64,000 bases of DNA from Bog-473 sp963730785 (GTDB lineage Bacteria; Actinomycetota; Acidimicrobiia; Acidimicrobiales; RAAP-2). Made by a program: the position numbers and the translations under genes. The notes below the pieces were generated by a model. The model searched no databases. It saw only the letters and a list, made by a program, of their open reading frames with translations, and was not told the origin of the DNA. This document shows positions 53,647 to 63,307 of this stretch, in pieces. The stretch lies in contig CAVSTF010000001.1 in the NCBI GenBank assembly GCA_963730785.1, forward strand, positions 62,001 through 126,000, given 5' to 3'. Every line of letters begins with the position of its first letter. The stretch's first letter is position 1.

Positions 53647-53971
53647 ATGGTTTCAAGAGCAATCGCGTCCCTGGACGCCTGGTTAGAACAAGCTGAGCTG
53701 GTGCTGGAGGACCAGCGAGCGCAGAAATTGCCGGGGCCCCCTCCTGCTCAAGCTGGGGTCGGAACCAGCTAGGCCACCCCGGCGACCCAACTGGATTCAT
53801 GTGGATGCGACCACGACTGCGAAGACCGGATTCGTGGCCCGCCAAGCCAGTGCCGTTGTGAGATTCGTCTTCGAACTCGAACTGCACGACACGCTTCTGG
53901 TGAAGCTGTTCGCTTCGGACGTGCGGGGCAATACGCCGGCAGCTCATGCATCTGCCAGTGAACTTTCATGA
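53647..53971 (+). CDS. SAM-riboswitch-controlled small protein, function unknown
   Basis: The ATG lies 7 bases after a perfect AGGAGG. The first 41 codons (MVSRAIASLDAWLEQAELVL...) stop at a TAG at 53,770. One base later another frame continues for about 65 codons with protein-like sequence (NWIHVDATTTAKTGFVARQA, VVRFVFELELHDTLLVKLFA). It ends in a TGA that overlaps the next ATG as ATGA. I infer one protein of about 107 residues with an indel; otherwise it is a 41-residue peptide. I recognise no family. SAM-riboswitch genes usually serve methionine or SAM metabolism. Confidence 0.6.
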
Positions 53972-54216
53972 GTGGCACCCCGAACGCACGGCAGTGCCCC
54001 ACCTGCGGCGCGCTGGGAATCGTCCGATTACCGGCGGAGTTCGGAGACCGAGGGCGGCTGGTGGACCCGACAATGGTGTGCCCGTTGTGCGAACGGGAAT
54101 TCACCGCCGCCGGCATGACCTATCAATCGTTTGGGCGACCACCCATTGATGAAGGTGACGAGGCATTGGAAGCGTGGTGCGAGGCGGCGATCGACCATTG
54201 GCTGGGCCAAAGCTGA
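53968..54216 (+). CDS. Small zinc-ribbon protein, SAM-riboswitch operon
   Basis: 82 residues, intact. Two CxxC knuckles (RQCPTCGALG and MVCPLCEREF) about 27 residues apart form a zinc ribbon, followed by an acidic helix (EGDEALEAWCEAAIDHWLG). It overlaps the preceding frame by four bases (ATGA), so the two are coupled and share the riboswitch. Function unknown. It could be a metal- or nucleic-acid-binding partner of the first protein. Confidence 0.75.
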   Translation: MSGTPNARQCPTCGALGIVRLPAEFGDRGRLVDPTMVCPLCEREFTAAGMTYQSFGRPPIDEGDEALEAWCEAAIDHWLGQS

Positions 54217-54344
54217 GTCCTGAAGACCGCTACGCAAACTCCGCGAGACACAAGTGGCACGCCGATGAACGAGGAATGAACTTGTGGCGAACCACCCCCG
54301 TTCCCACGTGACCTGAGCGATTCGCGCGGGGTACAAGTGCAGTT

Positions 54345-55491
54345 GTGGGAAATACGTTCATTCTCGTCATGGTCGTGGTCACCGGCTTGGCCTTTGACTT
54401 CACCAATGGATTTCACGACTCGGCCAATGCGGTGGCGACGTCCATCGCCACCGGGGCCCTCCAACCAAAGGTGGCCGTCGGCATGTCGGCCGTCCTGAAC
54501 CTGGTCGGCGCCTTCCTGTCGCTCTCGGTGGCCGCCACCATTGCCTCGGGCATTGTCAATCAGGGGTCGGTGACGCTGGCCGTGGTCTTCGCCGGATTGG
54601 CCGGCGGCATCGCCTGGAACATCACCACTTGGTATGTCGGCATGCCCTCGAGCTCGTCCCACGCCCTCATCGGTGGTGTGGTCGGCGCCATGATCGTGCA
54701 CGCCGGCGGCAGCTCCATCATCTGGTCCGGCGTGGCCGGCAAGGTCTTTATCCCCGCCATCTTCGCCCCCATCTTCGCCGTGGCCGTGGCCGCCCTGGGC
54801 ACCGTGATGGCCTACAGGATCACGCACAAAGCCCGCGAAGGTGTGCGCAAGAAGTCCTACCGGGTCGGCCAGATCGGTTCGGCCGCCATGGTGTCCCTGG
54901 CCCACGGCACCAACGACGCCCAGAAGACGATGGGCATCCTCACCTTGGCCCTGGTGGCCAACGGCACCATCTCCAAGTCAGCCTCTACGCCCGACTGGGT
55001 CATCATCCTGTGCGCCATCTCCATTGCCCTGGGCACCTACATCGGCGGCTGGCGCATCATCCGCACGCTCGGCAAGGGTCTCATTGAGATCGAGACACCG
55101 CAGGGCTTCGCCGCCGAGGCCTCGTCGGCCGCCGTCATCCTGGCCTCCACCCACTTCGGCATCCCGCTCTCCACCACCCAGGTCTGTGGCGGCTCCGTCG
55201 TCGGCGCCGGCATCGGTCGGCGCCAGCCCGTGCGCTGGAGCATCTTCCGCCGCATGGTCTTCACCTGGTTCGTGACCATGCCGGCCGCCGCCCTGGTCGG
55301 GGCCGGGTGCTTCGCCGGCCAGAACGCCATCGGGGGCGACGCCGGTGTGGTCGTCCTCTTCGTGGTCCTGGTGGCCTACTGCGCTGACCATCTTCGGCCT
55401 CTCCCGCAAGAACGCCGTCAGCTCCCACAACGTCAACGACGAGTGGGATGACGGCAAGGCCTCCACCTCCCTGTCCGCCGCAGCCGCTTAG
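54345..55491 (+). CDS. Inorganic phosphate transporter (PiT family)
   Basis: About 381 residues with some 9-10 helices. The two family signatures are visible: GFHDSANAVATSIATGAL in the first half and SLAHGTNDAQKTMGILTL in the second. STHFGIPLSTTQVCGGSVVG also fits. A frameshift near 55,380 moves the tail (FGLSRKNAVSSHNVNDEWDD) into another frame, with TAG at 55489-55491. The start is GTG at 54345. Low-affinity phosphate (often metal-phosphate) uptake coupled to protons. Followed closely by two small genes. Confidence 0.92.
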
Positions 55492-55500
55492 GAGCGCACA

Positions 55501-55758
55501 ATGATTGCCGACGTCACTTCGTACATCGATGTCAGTGCCCTGGTGAAGATCCTGCTCATCGCCCTGGTGGCCGGTGCCGGTCTCACCGCCGTCTTCTCCA
55601 TCGGTGTCGAGGGCCTGTCCCGAGGTGGTTTCTCGCCGGACAATGAGGACGGATCCACTTCGGCCCGTCATACGCCTTCCCTGGTGCTGGCTGGTGTGTG
55701 TTTCCTGATCGTGCTGGCGGGCATTGGCTATGGCATCTCAGTCGCACTGACCAAGTAA
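55501..55758 (+). CDS. Small two-helix membrane protein next to the phosphate transporter
   Basis: 85 residues, intact: helix 1 (KILLIALVAGAGLTAVFSIG), a polar loop (FSPDNEDGSTSARHTPS) and helix 2 (LVLAGVCFLIVLAGIGYGIS). It starts 10 bases after the transporter stop, where GGAGCG serves as ribosome site. A companion or regulator of the transporter is plausible (inference from position). Confidence 0.75.
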   Translation: MIADVTSYIDVSALVKILLIALVAGAGLTAVFSIGVEGLSRGGFSPDNEDGSTSARHTPSLVLAGVCFLIVLAGIGYGISVALTK

Positions 55759-55770
55759 CCGGGGGCCACC

Positions 55771-56271
55771 ATGTCGAAGCGATTGCACAAGCGGTTAGGC
55801 GAGAACGGTGAGTCGCTGACCATTCTCAGCCTGCTCGGTCATCCGGCCGGCATCAACGCCGACGAGGAGATCGAGGGCGACCTGGGCACCGTGAGTGAGC
55901 GCCTCCGCTTTCTGGCCGGCAACGACGCCGAAATGGTCAACATGTACAGCGTCTATCCCAATGACAAGGGATCGCTGGAGTTCCTCTCGCTTGAACTGGT
56001 GCCGCTAAGTGAGGCCATTGAGCGCATGCGCGAGATCCCGGGCAACCAGAACGGGCGACGTACCGTGCTCAGCGTGCTAGATCCTTCCGACGACGAAGAT
56101 GATGATGAGGAGGGCGAGCCCTCGGGCGGTGCCTTCGCGCACCTGCGCGACACCTTGCGCGGTCTGTTCAATCGAGCCGGCGAAAACGGCCAACCGTTGA
56201 CGCTGCTGAGTCTGTTGTCGGCGCCGCCTAAGCGGACAAGCAGTAGCCCTACGAGCACCCGTCGCCGATGA
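55771..56271 (+). CDS. Uncharacterised protein with an internal duplication
   Basis: Up to 166 residues. The N-terminal stretch RLGENGESLTILSLLG is echoed near the C-terminus by RAGENGQPLTLLSLLS, about 125 residues later. Between them are an acidic linker (DPSDDEDDDEEGE) and a helical part. The final 18 residues (KRTSSSPTSTRRR) look out of frame. A one-base correction near 56,225 would end the protein at a TAA at 56229-56231, leaving a 17-base gap to the convergent lipase. It is the third gene of the phosphate-transporter group. I recognise no family. Confidence 0.6.
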   Translation: MSKRLHKRLGENGESLTILSLLGHPAGINADEEIEGDLGTVSERLRFLAGNDAEMVNMYSVYPNDKGSLEFLSLELVPLSEAIERMREIPGNQNGRRTVLSVLDPSDDEDDDEEGEPSGGAFAHLRDTLRGLFNRAGENGQPLTLLSLLSAPPKRTSSSPTSTRRR

Positions 56272-57805
56272 GATCGGCGTCGGCGAATTTCTCCGTCCGG
56301 GCGAGTTGAACTCGTAGCCGGAGCAGAAATAGAAGGACAGATTGCTGTTGCGGTCGAGGGTCTGACCGACCCACTGACCAGCCTGATTCGGCCCGATGTA
56401 TCTCATGGTGGGCGACAGCAACTGATAGTTGGCCGCGGCACTGTGCTTCAGGTACTTCCCCAACCAGGCCTGCACGTAGTAGCTCACCATGGCGCTGCCG
56501 TTGCTGGAGGCCGGCAGGATGGGCGGTGAGTCGGTGTAGATCAGGTGGGTCGAGGCCCTGGGCACAATGAGCATCGAGTCGACATCAGCCGCATTCCAGA
56601 TGTTGAACCCGGTGTCTTCTTCACGGTTTGGATTGGGTGCCTGATCCAGATTCAGATTGACGTTGCCGTCCGGGAGCGGCCGGGCACGGTTCGAACGATG
56701 AGCAGCTGGCCACAAAATAGGGCTGGGGGGCAAAGCCGTACTCGGACTGCAAGGCCAACGCCGGCACCTTGGGCACCACTGGTCCGGGTAGTGATCCGGT
56801 CTCGGCCTGATCGTCCGAAATGGAGTCGGCCGAAGCCGTGAGTTTGTCCAGCGCCACCACCGTCTCAATCCTGGGATCGACCCCTTGTAGGTAGGTGGCG
56901 ATCACGGCCCCCGTCGAATGACCGATGAGGGCCAGCCGGGTGGTTCGTCCCGGGGTTGTGGTTTTCGAGTCTGGACTGTGATCGAACAGATCCCACAGCG
57001 GGATTGAAGTGGTTGACGGTCAGGGAGCCGGCAGCCACGTCGGGATAGGGGCTCTGCGGGGTCGAGAGGAAGAACGAGATGGCGTCTTCCGTGGAGTCGA
57101 CGAAGTTCTGATCCTGTTCGGCCGGCACGCCGTCGCAGGGCAGCACCTGACCGGGACTCGGCCGGCGCCAGCAGGTTGCAATAGGGCACGATCGGGGTCG
57201 GTGCCTTCGTGCGGCAACGTCTCGCTCGAGCCTTGTCCCTGTACGTCGAAGGTGAGCACGACGTAGCCCCGTTCAGCCAAGTCTTCGGCCAACCAGTCGT
57301 ACTCGTCGCGGGACGCCTGAATCGAACCGGTAACGATCACCGCTCCCGGGTAGGGCCCATGGAGAAGTTGACCCGTATACGGGTCCTTGGCGCCGGGAAG
57401 CGGGGCGAAGACGTCACCCTGCAGTTCGGCCCCGTCATGGGCGGTGAAGGTCACCGGCTGTTCCTGGCCCCGCGTGCCCGGCCAGTCCTCCCGGTTTGGA
57501 TTTGGGGCCCCGAAGCCAGGGACCAGGCTCCCGGCGGTGAGCGAGGGCCGGTTCAAGTTCTGGAGCTGCGCCGCCAATTGCTGGGCGTAGAGGCCGGCGG
57601 CATTCTCGAAGAAGGGAAAGAGGTAGCCCGGATCTTCCAGTTCGGCCACCTGTCGACCGAACGCCGCCTCCATGTTGGAGATGTCGCGGGCGATGTAGGC
57701 CGGGCTCCCAGGAGTGGGTCCGGTGGCGGCACCGGCCGCTGATGGCAAGAGAGGAAGGAGGGCGGCCACCATGCCGGCTGCAATGGCCACCGGGCTCCAG
57801 CGCAT
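56249..57805 (-). CDS. Secreted alpha/beta-hydrolase (lipase-like)
   Basis: About 518 residues through several frames (shifts near 57,180, 57,020, 56,940, 56,690 and 56,320). A signal peptide (IAAGMVAALLPLLPSAAGA) is followed by the early strand PYPGAVIVTGSIQASRDEYD and VVLTFDVQGQGSSE. The nucleophile elbow is LIGHSTGAVIATYLQG, and the late part has IYTDSPPILPASSNG. The natural end SPGTEKFADADLIGDGCS (TAG at 56249-56251) appears only after the last correction. An exported lipase or esterase of unknown substrate. Confidence 0.8.
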
Positions 57806-57838
57806 CAGCTGGGCGAGAAATCCGTCAGGCCAGCTGCC

Positions 57839-58305
57839 TCATGCGGCGATGTACGAGCGCAATCCCGAGACGATCACCCGTTCCACCGTGCCACCCACGA
57901 AGGGCACCCGCACCTTCAAATCGCCCTCAATCTTAATGATGGCCGACTCGGACCCGACGTGACCCTCCTGGAAGCGAAAGGTACCGCTGCACTGAAGGCG
58001 GTCCGGGTAGTGGTCTGGCCGCACCTTGAATTTGGTGCGTCGCTCGTCCACCATGACGGTGGTCCGGGTGACCCACGACATCTTCGTTGGGATCGACGAC
58101 CGCTCGTACGGCTGAGGAGACGCTGCCCGTGAACTTGAAGCGGACTTCAATCAGATACCTGGGAGCCAGTGTCCTGGTGGCGCACCACCTCCACGTACCG
58201 AGATGTTGTCCTGCGGCTCCCGTCCCTCATAGAAGGCCGGGTTGCCGTAGGCAGCAACCGCCACGTCTGGCGAGACGTCGACGTTCTGGTCGACGGTGAA
58301 TCTCT
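57839..58305 (-). CDS. DUF2505 family protein
   Basis: About 155 residues. The C-terminal half (GDLKVRVPFVGGTVERVIV) is the DUF2505 signature. The N-terminal half (FTVDQNVDVSPDVAVAAYGN, then EVRFKFTGSVSSAVRAVVDP) is spread over other frames, with shifts near 58,080 and 58,155. DUF2505 proteins share the START-like lipid-binding fold. No start codon is in frame; dropping one A near 58,304 would give a GTG overlapping the upstream stop (GTGA). Function unknown; the neighbourhood suggests lipids. Confidence 0.72.
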
Positions 58306-58802
58306 ACTCCGCCGGCCGGGTCGGCGGCAGTCCGAGCTTGCGATGGTCCCAGCTCACTGTCCGGGTGGGATGCATCTTGATGGCCACCCGCTTGTGCAGC
58401 ATCGTTTCGACGAATGGCTTCATCTCTTCGGTGTAGCCACCCATATAGCGGTCGAACACGCTGACCCCGAGCGTCCAGAGTCTGATCCGGGTCGTCGATG
58501 ATCTCGGCCGTCCCGACCAGTTCCACGCCACGAAGTTCCTCGTAGTAGTCCCCAGCCTCGAACAGCAGGGTCAGGCGCGGATCCCGTCGCAGGTTTTGGA
58601 CCTTCTGGGACTTCGTTTTGGTCTCGACCGTGACGCATCCGTCGAGAAAGCCGTACCACATCGCCACGGCATGAATCGATCCGTCGGCACCTATGGAGCA
58701 CATGCTCATGGCCCGCCGCTCGGCCAGAAAAGACTCGATTTCCTCCGGCGTCATTTCGATTGATTTTCGCTGGTTGACCCCGTGCCCCATGGCTTCGGCC
58801 AT
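58304..58802 (-). CDS. PPOX-class (F420/flavin-dependent) split-barrel oxidoreductase
   Basis: About 165 residues. EEIESFLAERRAMSMCSIGA, VAMWYGFLDGCVTVETKTKS, LRRDPRLTLLFEAGDYYEEL and RGVELVGTAEIIDDPDQTL follow the family order. A frameshift near 58,475 moves the end (SVFDRYMGGYTEEMKPFVE) to another frame. The ATG at 58802 has AGGAGG 7 bases upstream. It differs clearly from the Rv1155-like gene at 25583. Confidence 0.83.
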
Positions 58803-59231
58803 TACCCCACCTCCTGATTTCGTAAAAGTCCGAGCGTAACGCCACCTCAGGACCCGAGGTAGCGAAGAGTTCATCTGGGAGACACTTCCCGGTAGCACTG
58901 GTTTCGCGCTTCGTTCATTTCGACTCCTTACGGTGACACCTGATGGCGCTGGCACACGAAGACGCACCCCGCTCCTCCATGGGCACCCACGCCCGGAAGA
59001 GCGAGCCCCGCCATCACGGCCGGATTCCTCTGGCCGAGGTCGTGCCGATCCGACCCGCAGCAGCATCGCAGGACTCGGTTGGCGCAGTGATGACCAGAAT
59101 CGCGGCAGGTATTCGCCTCCCTGCGCCTCCAGGCGGCGCCGGTGGACTCTCCCCCTCTGCCACCGTCGTCGCCTGACCCTTCGCACGCTACGCACCCTCG
59201 CCCGATGACGCGGCTTGAAGAGGACCGATCA
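58803..59231. other. Intergenic region before the response regulator
   Basis: About 430 bases. Frames are open on both strands but show no family resemblance, and the composition is ordinary for high-GC non-coding DNA here. It holds the divergent promoters. I see no clear regulator site. Confidence 0.4.
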
Positions 59232-59973
59232 ATGGCCACCACGCTTGTGACCAATCCACGACAACCGGCCGTGAGTCCTTCGCGGGACAACCGACCGCTG
59301 GTCTTAGTGGTCGACGACGAGGAGTCCTACCGCCAGGCCCTGGCGTCCGGGCTCACCCGTGAGGGCTTCGCCGTCGAGAGCGCCGGTGACGGTCATGAGG
59401 CGTTGCGTCTCTTCCATCGCATTCACCCGGACCTGGTGCTCTTGGACGTCATGCTCCCGGATCAGTCCGGCATTGAAATCTGCCAGCAGATGCGGGCGCT
59501 CAAGCCGGTGCCCATCATCATGGTGACCGCTCGAGACTCAGAGGTTGATGTCGTCCTCGGGACTTGAGCTCGGGGCCAGCGATTACGTCGCCAAGCCATT
59601 CCGTCTCCGCGAACTGGTGGCCCGCATGCGAGCCGTCCTGCGCCGCGGGGTGGCCGTGGCCGAACATCACGAAGAAGTGCTCCATGTCGGACCGGTTCGC
59701 CTCGATGCCGGTCGCCGCGAGGTGACCGTGCACGATGTCCAGGTCGATCTGTCCCGCAAGGAGTTCGATCTGCTGGCCCTCCTCATGTCGCATAGCGGCC
59801 AGGTGGTCACTCGTGACTGGTGCATCGATCGTCTGTGGTGGGATCAGGAACTGACCGACACCCGCACGCTCGATACGCATATCAAGCGCCTGCGCCGCAA
59901 GATTGAGCCTGATCCGGCCAATCCCAGGCACCTCGTCACCGTGCGTGGCGTGGGCTTCCGATTCGAGGGCTGA
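59232..59973 (+). CDS. OmpR/PhoB-type response regulator (RegX3-like)
   Basis: About 246 residues. The receiver domain has the acidic pair (VLVVDDEESYRQAL), phospho-acceptor Asp in DLVLLDVMLPDQSG, Thr in IIMVTARDSE and Lys in DYVAKPFRLREL. The winged helix ends LDTHIKRLRRKIEPDP and VRGVGFRFEG. A frameshift near 59,560 lies between the receiver halves. No sensor kinase is adjacent, so it is an orphan in this window. The nearby pst genes make a phosphate-starvation regulator plausible. Confidence 0.9.
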
Positions 59974-60009
59974 GCGACAAACGGGCGTTTTTCCCCCTAC
60001 ATTGGGCGG

Positions 60010-60468
60010 ATGCAAAAAGGTGACGTCGTTCCCGATTTCGAACTGTCCGATCAGACCGGAACTCCCCGGACGCTGAGCAGCTTTCTGGCCAATGGCCCGG
60101 TGGTGCTCTTCTTCTATCCCGCCGCCATGACGTACGGCTGCACCAAGGAGAGCTGTCATTTCCGGGATCTCCAGGCCGAGTTCGCGGCAGTGGGCGCACA
60201 GAGCGTTGGCATCAGCGCCGACAGCGTTGACAAGCAGAAGCAGTTTGACGAGAAGGAGTCACTCGGCTTCCCCCTCCTCTCCGACGCCGACCGCACGGTG
60301 GCCACGCAGTTGGGCGCCAAGCGCGGCCCCAGCTTCTTGCCGAACAAGAGGGTCACGTACGTGATCGACACCGATCGCAAGCTGCTGGACGTTATCCACA
60401 CCGAATTCTCCATGGGTGCTCACGCCGACAAGGCGTTGGAGATTCTGAAGGCTCGGTCCGCTGCCTGA
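60010..60468 (+). CDS. Peroxiredoxin (Bcp/PrxQ type)
   Basis: 152 residues, intact. The peroxidatic Cys44 and resolving Cys49 lie in MTYGCTKESCHFRDL, the Bcp/PrxQ spacing. FPLLSDADRTVATQLGAKRG also fits. It reduces hydroperoxides with thioredoxin. It begins 36 bases after the response regulator. Confidence 0.92.
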   Translation: MQKGDVVPDFELSDQTGTPRTLSSFLANGPVVLFFYPAAMTYGCTKESCHFRDLQAEFAAVGAQSVGISADSVDKQKQFDEKESLGFPLLSDADRTVATQLGAKRGPSFLPNKRVTYVIDTDRKLLDVIHTEFSMGAHADKALEILKARSAA

Positions 60469-61292
60469 TCCGGCGGTCGTCGTCACCGGTGCCGCTTCCG
60501 GCATCGGTGCGGCATGCGTCGCTCGACTGAGCGGAGCTGGCTACAACGTCATCGGCGTCGACGTCAATGCGTCCGACGTGGTGGCCGATCTCGGCACGGT
60601 CGAGGGACGGAACTCTGCCGTCGCCGCCATAACCGAAGTCAGTGGTGGCTCACTGCACGGCATCGTGACGTGTGCCGGACTGGCCGGCGCACCCGACCGG
60701 GCCGGTTCGTTGCTGGCTTCGGTGAACTACTTCGGCACGGTCGACCTCTTGACCGGACTGCGTCCCTTGCTGACAAAGGGTGGCTCTGCCGTCGCCATCA
60801 GCTCCAACTCCACCACGGTCCAACCGGCCATCCCGACTCGACATTACGGAAGCCTGTCTGGCCCACGACGAGGCCCTAGCCCGCACGCTGGCCGATGATG
60901 CCGGGTCCATGACCACCTACCCGGCGTCGAAGATGGCCGTGGCCTACTGGGTGCGGCGTCAGGCCGTCACCCCTGAATGGGCTGGGTCTGGGCTCCGCCT
61001 CAACGCCATTGCCCCCGGCATGATTGAGACGCCAATGGTGTCGTCCATGCGCTCGCACCCCGAGGTTGGTCCACTGCTTGAGATGCTGCCCATCCCGGTG
61101 GGACGGACCGGGCGACCAGATGAGATCGCCGCTCTGGTGGAACTGCTCCTTGGACCCGACGGTGGGTTCTTCTGTGGCTCGGTGCTCTTCTGCGACGGGG
61201 GCAGTGACGCCCTGCTTCGTCCCAACGACTGGCCGGCTGCCTGGGATATTTCCGTGCGCTCACTCGGCAAGCAACTCACCGCCGAGGGCTGA
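60461..61292 (+). CDS. Short-chain dehydrogenase (hydroxysteroid-dehydrogenase-like)
   Basis: About 276 residues. VVVTGAASGIGAACVARL is the cofactor motif, GIVTCAGLAGAPD and AVAISSNSTTVQPAIP (Ser) follow, and the catalytic Tyr/Lys is in TTYPASKMAVAYWVRR. The end contains RLNAIAPGMIETPMVSSM and VLFCDGGSDALLRPNDWP. It resembles 3-alpha-hydroxysteroid dehydrogenase-type SDRs. A frameshift lies near 60,842. No ATG or GTG precedes the motif in frame, so the CTG at 60461, overlapping the peroxiredoxin stop, or a hidden indel must supply the start. Confidence 0.78.
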
Positions 61293-61312
61293 GCGCTACC
61301 AGCGAATCGATC

Positions 61313-62211
61313 TCAGCGTCCTCTGGACTCGGAGTGACGCTGCGTCCGGGCCACAATGATGCGGGACACCACCAGCAGGATCAGCACGATCACAATCAGC
61401 AACATGGCGGCGTCGTAGGCCAAATAGTGCGCCTGGTTGCCGGGCAGGTTGTAATAGGTGAAGACGGGATAGGTCAGGAAAGCGAAGCCATGGGAGTGGA
61501 TGAGCGACGCTCCCGGCGTTGCGTCGGTGAAGCCAGCCGTGTAAATCAAGGGTGCCGTCTCGCCACAGGCAATGGCCAGGGCAATGAGTAGGCCGGTGAC
61601 GATGCCCGGCAGCGCCGATTTAATGACCACCTTGCGCAGCGAATAGCCCATCGACATACCGAGGGCCGCCGCCCCTTCGCGATAGTTGGTGGGCACCTGA
61701 CGAAGTGCAGACTCAGTCGACTTGGCGATGTAGGGAATCACCATGATGGACAAGATGATCAGCGCTGGGAGCAGCGAGAAGCCCCAGTGCAGTCCCACCA
61801 CCAAGGCCACGTAGCCGCAGTAGCCGAGCACGATGGAGGGGAATCCGGAGAGGACATCGGAAGCCATGCGCAGACAAGCCACCGCTGGGCTTGCCGTTTC
61901 GCCGCGGCTTGGCCAATTCGGCCAGGTGGATGCCGGCCAGCACGCCGGTGGTGCCGGCGATGATGAGGACGCCCAACATGAGGATGAGCGTGCCTTCGAT
62001 GGCGTTCGCTAATCCGCCGCCTGCGTTCTTGCTCGGTGTCCACAGCACGTTGAAGTGGAAATGGGGCACGGCGCGGACGACCACGCCCAGGAGGATCCAA
62101 AGGGCGGGGCCGACGACGAGGAGCAGGGCCACGTAGGTGAAGACCCGAAAAACCGATGCCGGCCACGGTTCGACGTCGGGTGCTCGGCATGCCGTGTACG
62201 AGAGCGGTCAT
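61313..62211 (-). CDS. pstA: Phosphate ABC transporter permease PstA
   Basis: About 299 residues, six helices. VGPALWILLGVVVRAVPHF and FPSIVLGYCGYVALVV fit, as does the inner-membrane component loop YREGAAALGMSMGYSLRKVV (EAA-like, Gly conserved). IALAIACGETAPLIYTAGF also matches. Frames shift near 61,880 and near 62,140, in the first helix. The ATG at 62211 overlaps the pstC stop (ATGA). No pstB follows; the next gene is convergent. Confidence 0.9.
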
Positions 62212-63184
62212 CGGTTCAGTGCGTCAGCCGAAGGGCCGAGGGACGAGGTGCGACTGCACGATGGTGCGGGCGGCCAGGTTGACGCCGACCGAAATGACGG
62301 CCAACACCAGGGCCAGCTCAGCCAGGGAGGCCACACGCGAATCCGGTGCCGTCGGCCTGGGCCCCGTCGAGCTGGGACAGGATGGTGGCCGCAATGGTGG
62401 TCATCGATGCCGAAGACGTTGGGGGCGAGGTGCAGGATGGAGCCGCTGACAATGGCGACGGCCACCGTTTCACCCAGGGCGCGACCGAGGCCGAGCACCG
62501 AGGCGCCGATGATGCCCGAGCGCACCCACGGGATGGTGACCTTGCTGGCCACTTCCCAATCGGTCATGCCCAAGCGCCGAGGCGCCTTCCTTGGGGAGCG
62601 GGCGGCACCTGCTGGAAGAGATCGCGGGTGGTGGAGGCGATGATCGGGATGATCATGAGGCCGAGGACCAGGCCGGCCGTGAGCAGGCCCTCGCCCGGTC
62701 CCGGTGGGCTTGCGGAAATAGTCCAGCACCGGCACGTCGGGCATGTGGTTCGCCACGATCGGGATAGACGTCGCTGGGCCAGAAGGGTCCGAGCGTGAAG
62801 TAGCCCCAGAGGCCGATGACCACGCTCGGGATACCGGCCAGAACTTCGATGGCAAACCCGAGCGGGCGCGAGATCCAGTTCGGCATGCGCTCGGTCAGTG
62901 CGAAAGCGGTGCCGATGGAGATCGGCACGGCAACGATCAGCGCAATGGCCGATGACTGCAACGTGCCCACAATGATGGGCAGCGCGCCGAAGGACGAGCC
63001 TTGGGCGTGGGCGACGCCGTCGGTGTGCACCACGGCGCTGTAGCCGCTGCCGTAGCTCCACGGCTCCCGGTGAAGAAGTTGAGACCGTTGACCCTGACGG
63101 CCGGATACGGCCTTGATGACCAGCACGGTCAGGGCGAAGACCAGCGCGGCCAAGGGGAGGCAGCACGGCGACCCGGCAGGCCAC
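62208..63184 (-). CDS. pstC: Phosphate ABC transporter permease PstC
   Basis: About 325 residues over at least four frames (shifts near 63,140, 62,760, 62,690, 62,570 and 62,400). FGALPIIVGTLQSSAIALIV, PLGFAIEVLAGIPSVVIGLW, MIIPIIASTTRDLFQQVP and SVLGLGRALGETVAVAIVSG follow PstC order, and ALGMTDWEVASKVTIPW is the EAA loop. The GTG at 63184 after AAGGGA is the best start downstream of the stem-loop that follows pstS. Confidence 0.87.
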
Positions 63185-63220
63185 TCGCCAGATCCCTTCT
63201 TCAGCTGACCGAAGGGAGTC

Positions 63221-63254
63221 GGCTGTGCGCCGGAACGGTGTCCGGCGCACAGCC
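63221..63254 (-). terminator. Stem-loop between pstS and pstC
   Basis: A perfect 14-base stem (63221-63234 with 63241-63254) with a six-base loop. Between a highly expressed binding protein and its permeases, such stems usually cut transcription in part or protect the pstS mRNA end. Confidence 0.85.
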
Positions 63255-63307
63255 TCTCCAAATCGGGCGGCGGGCGGCAGCGCCCGCAGTACCGCCGCTT
63301 ACGGTCA

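Noticed and set aside
58227..59195. 322-residue minus-strand frame containing the PPOX protein
   Set aside because: Only the middle is protein-like. AGGAGG plus ATG at 58802 sets the start, and a shift near 58,475 sets the end at 58304.
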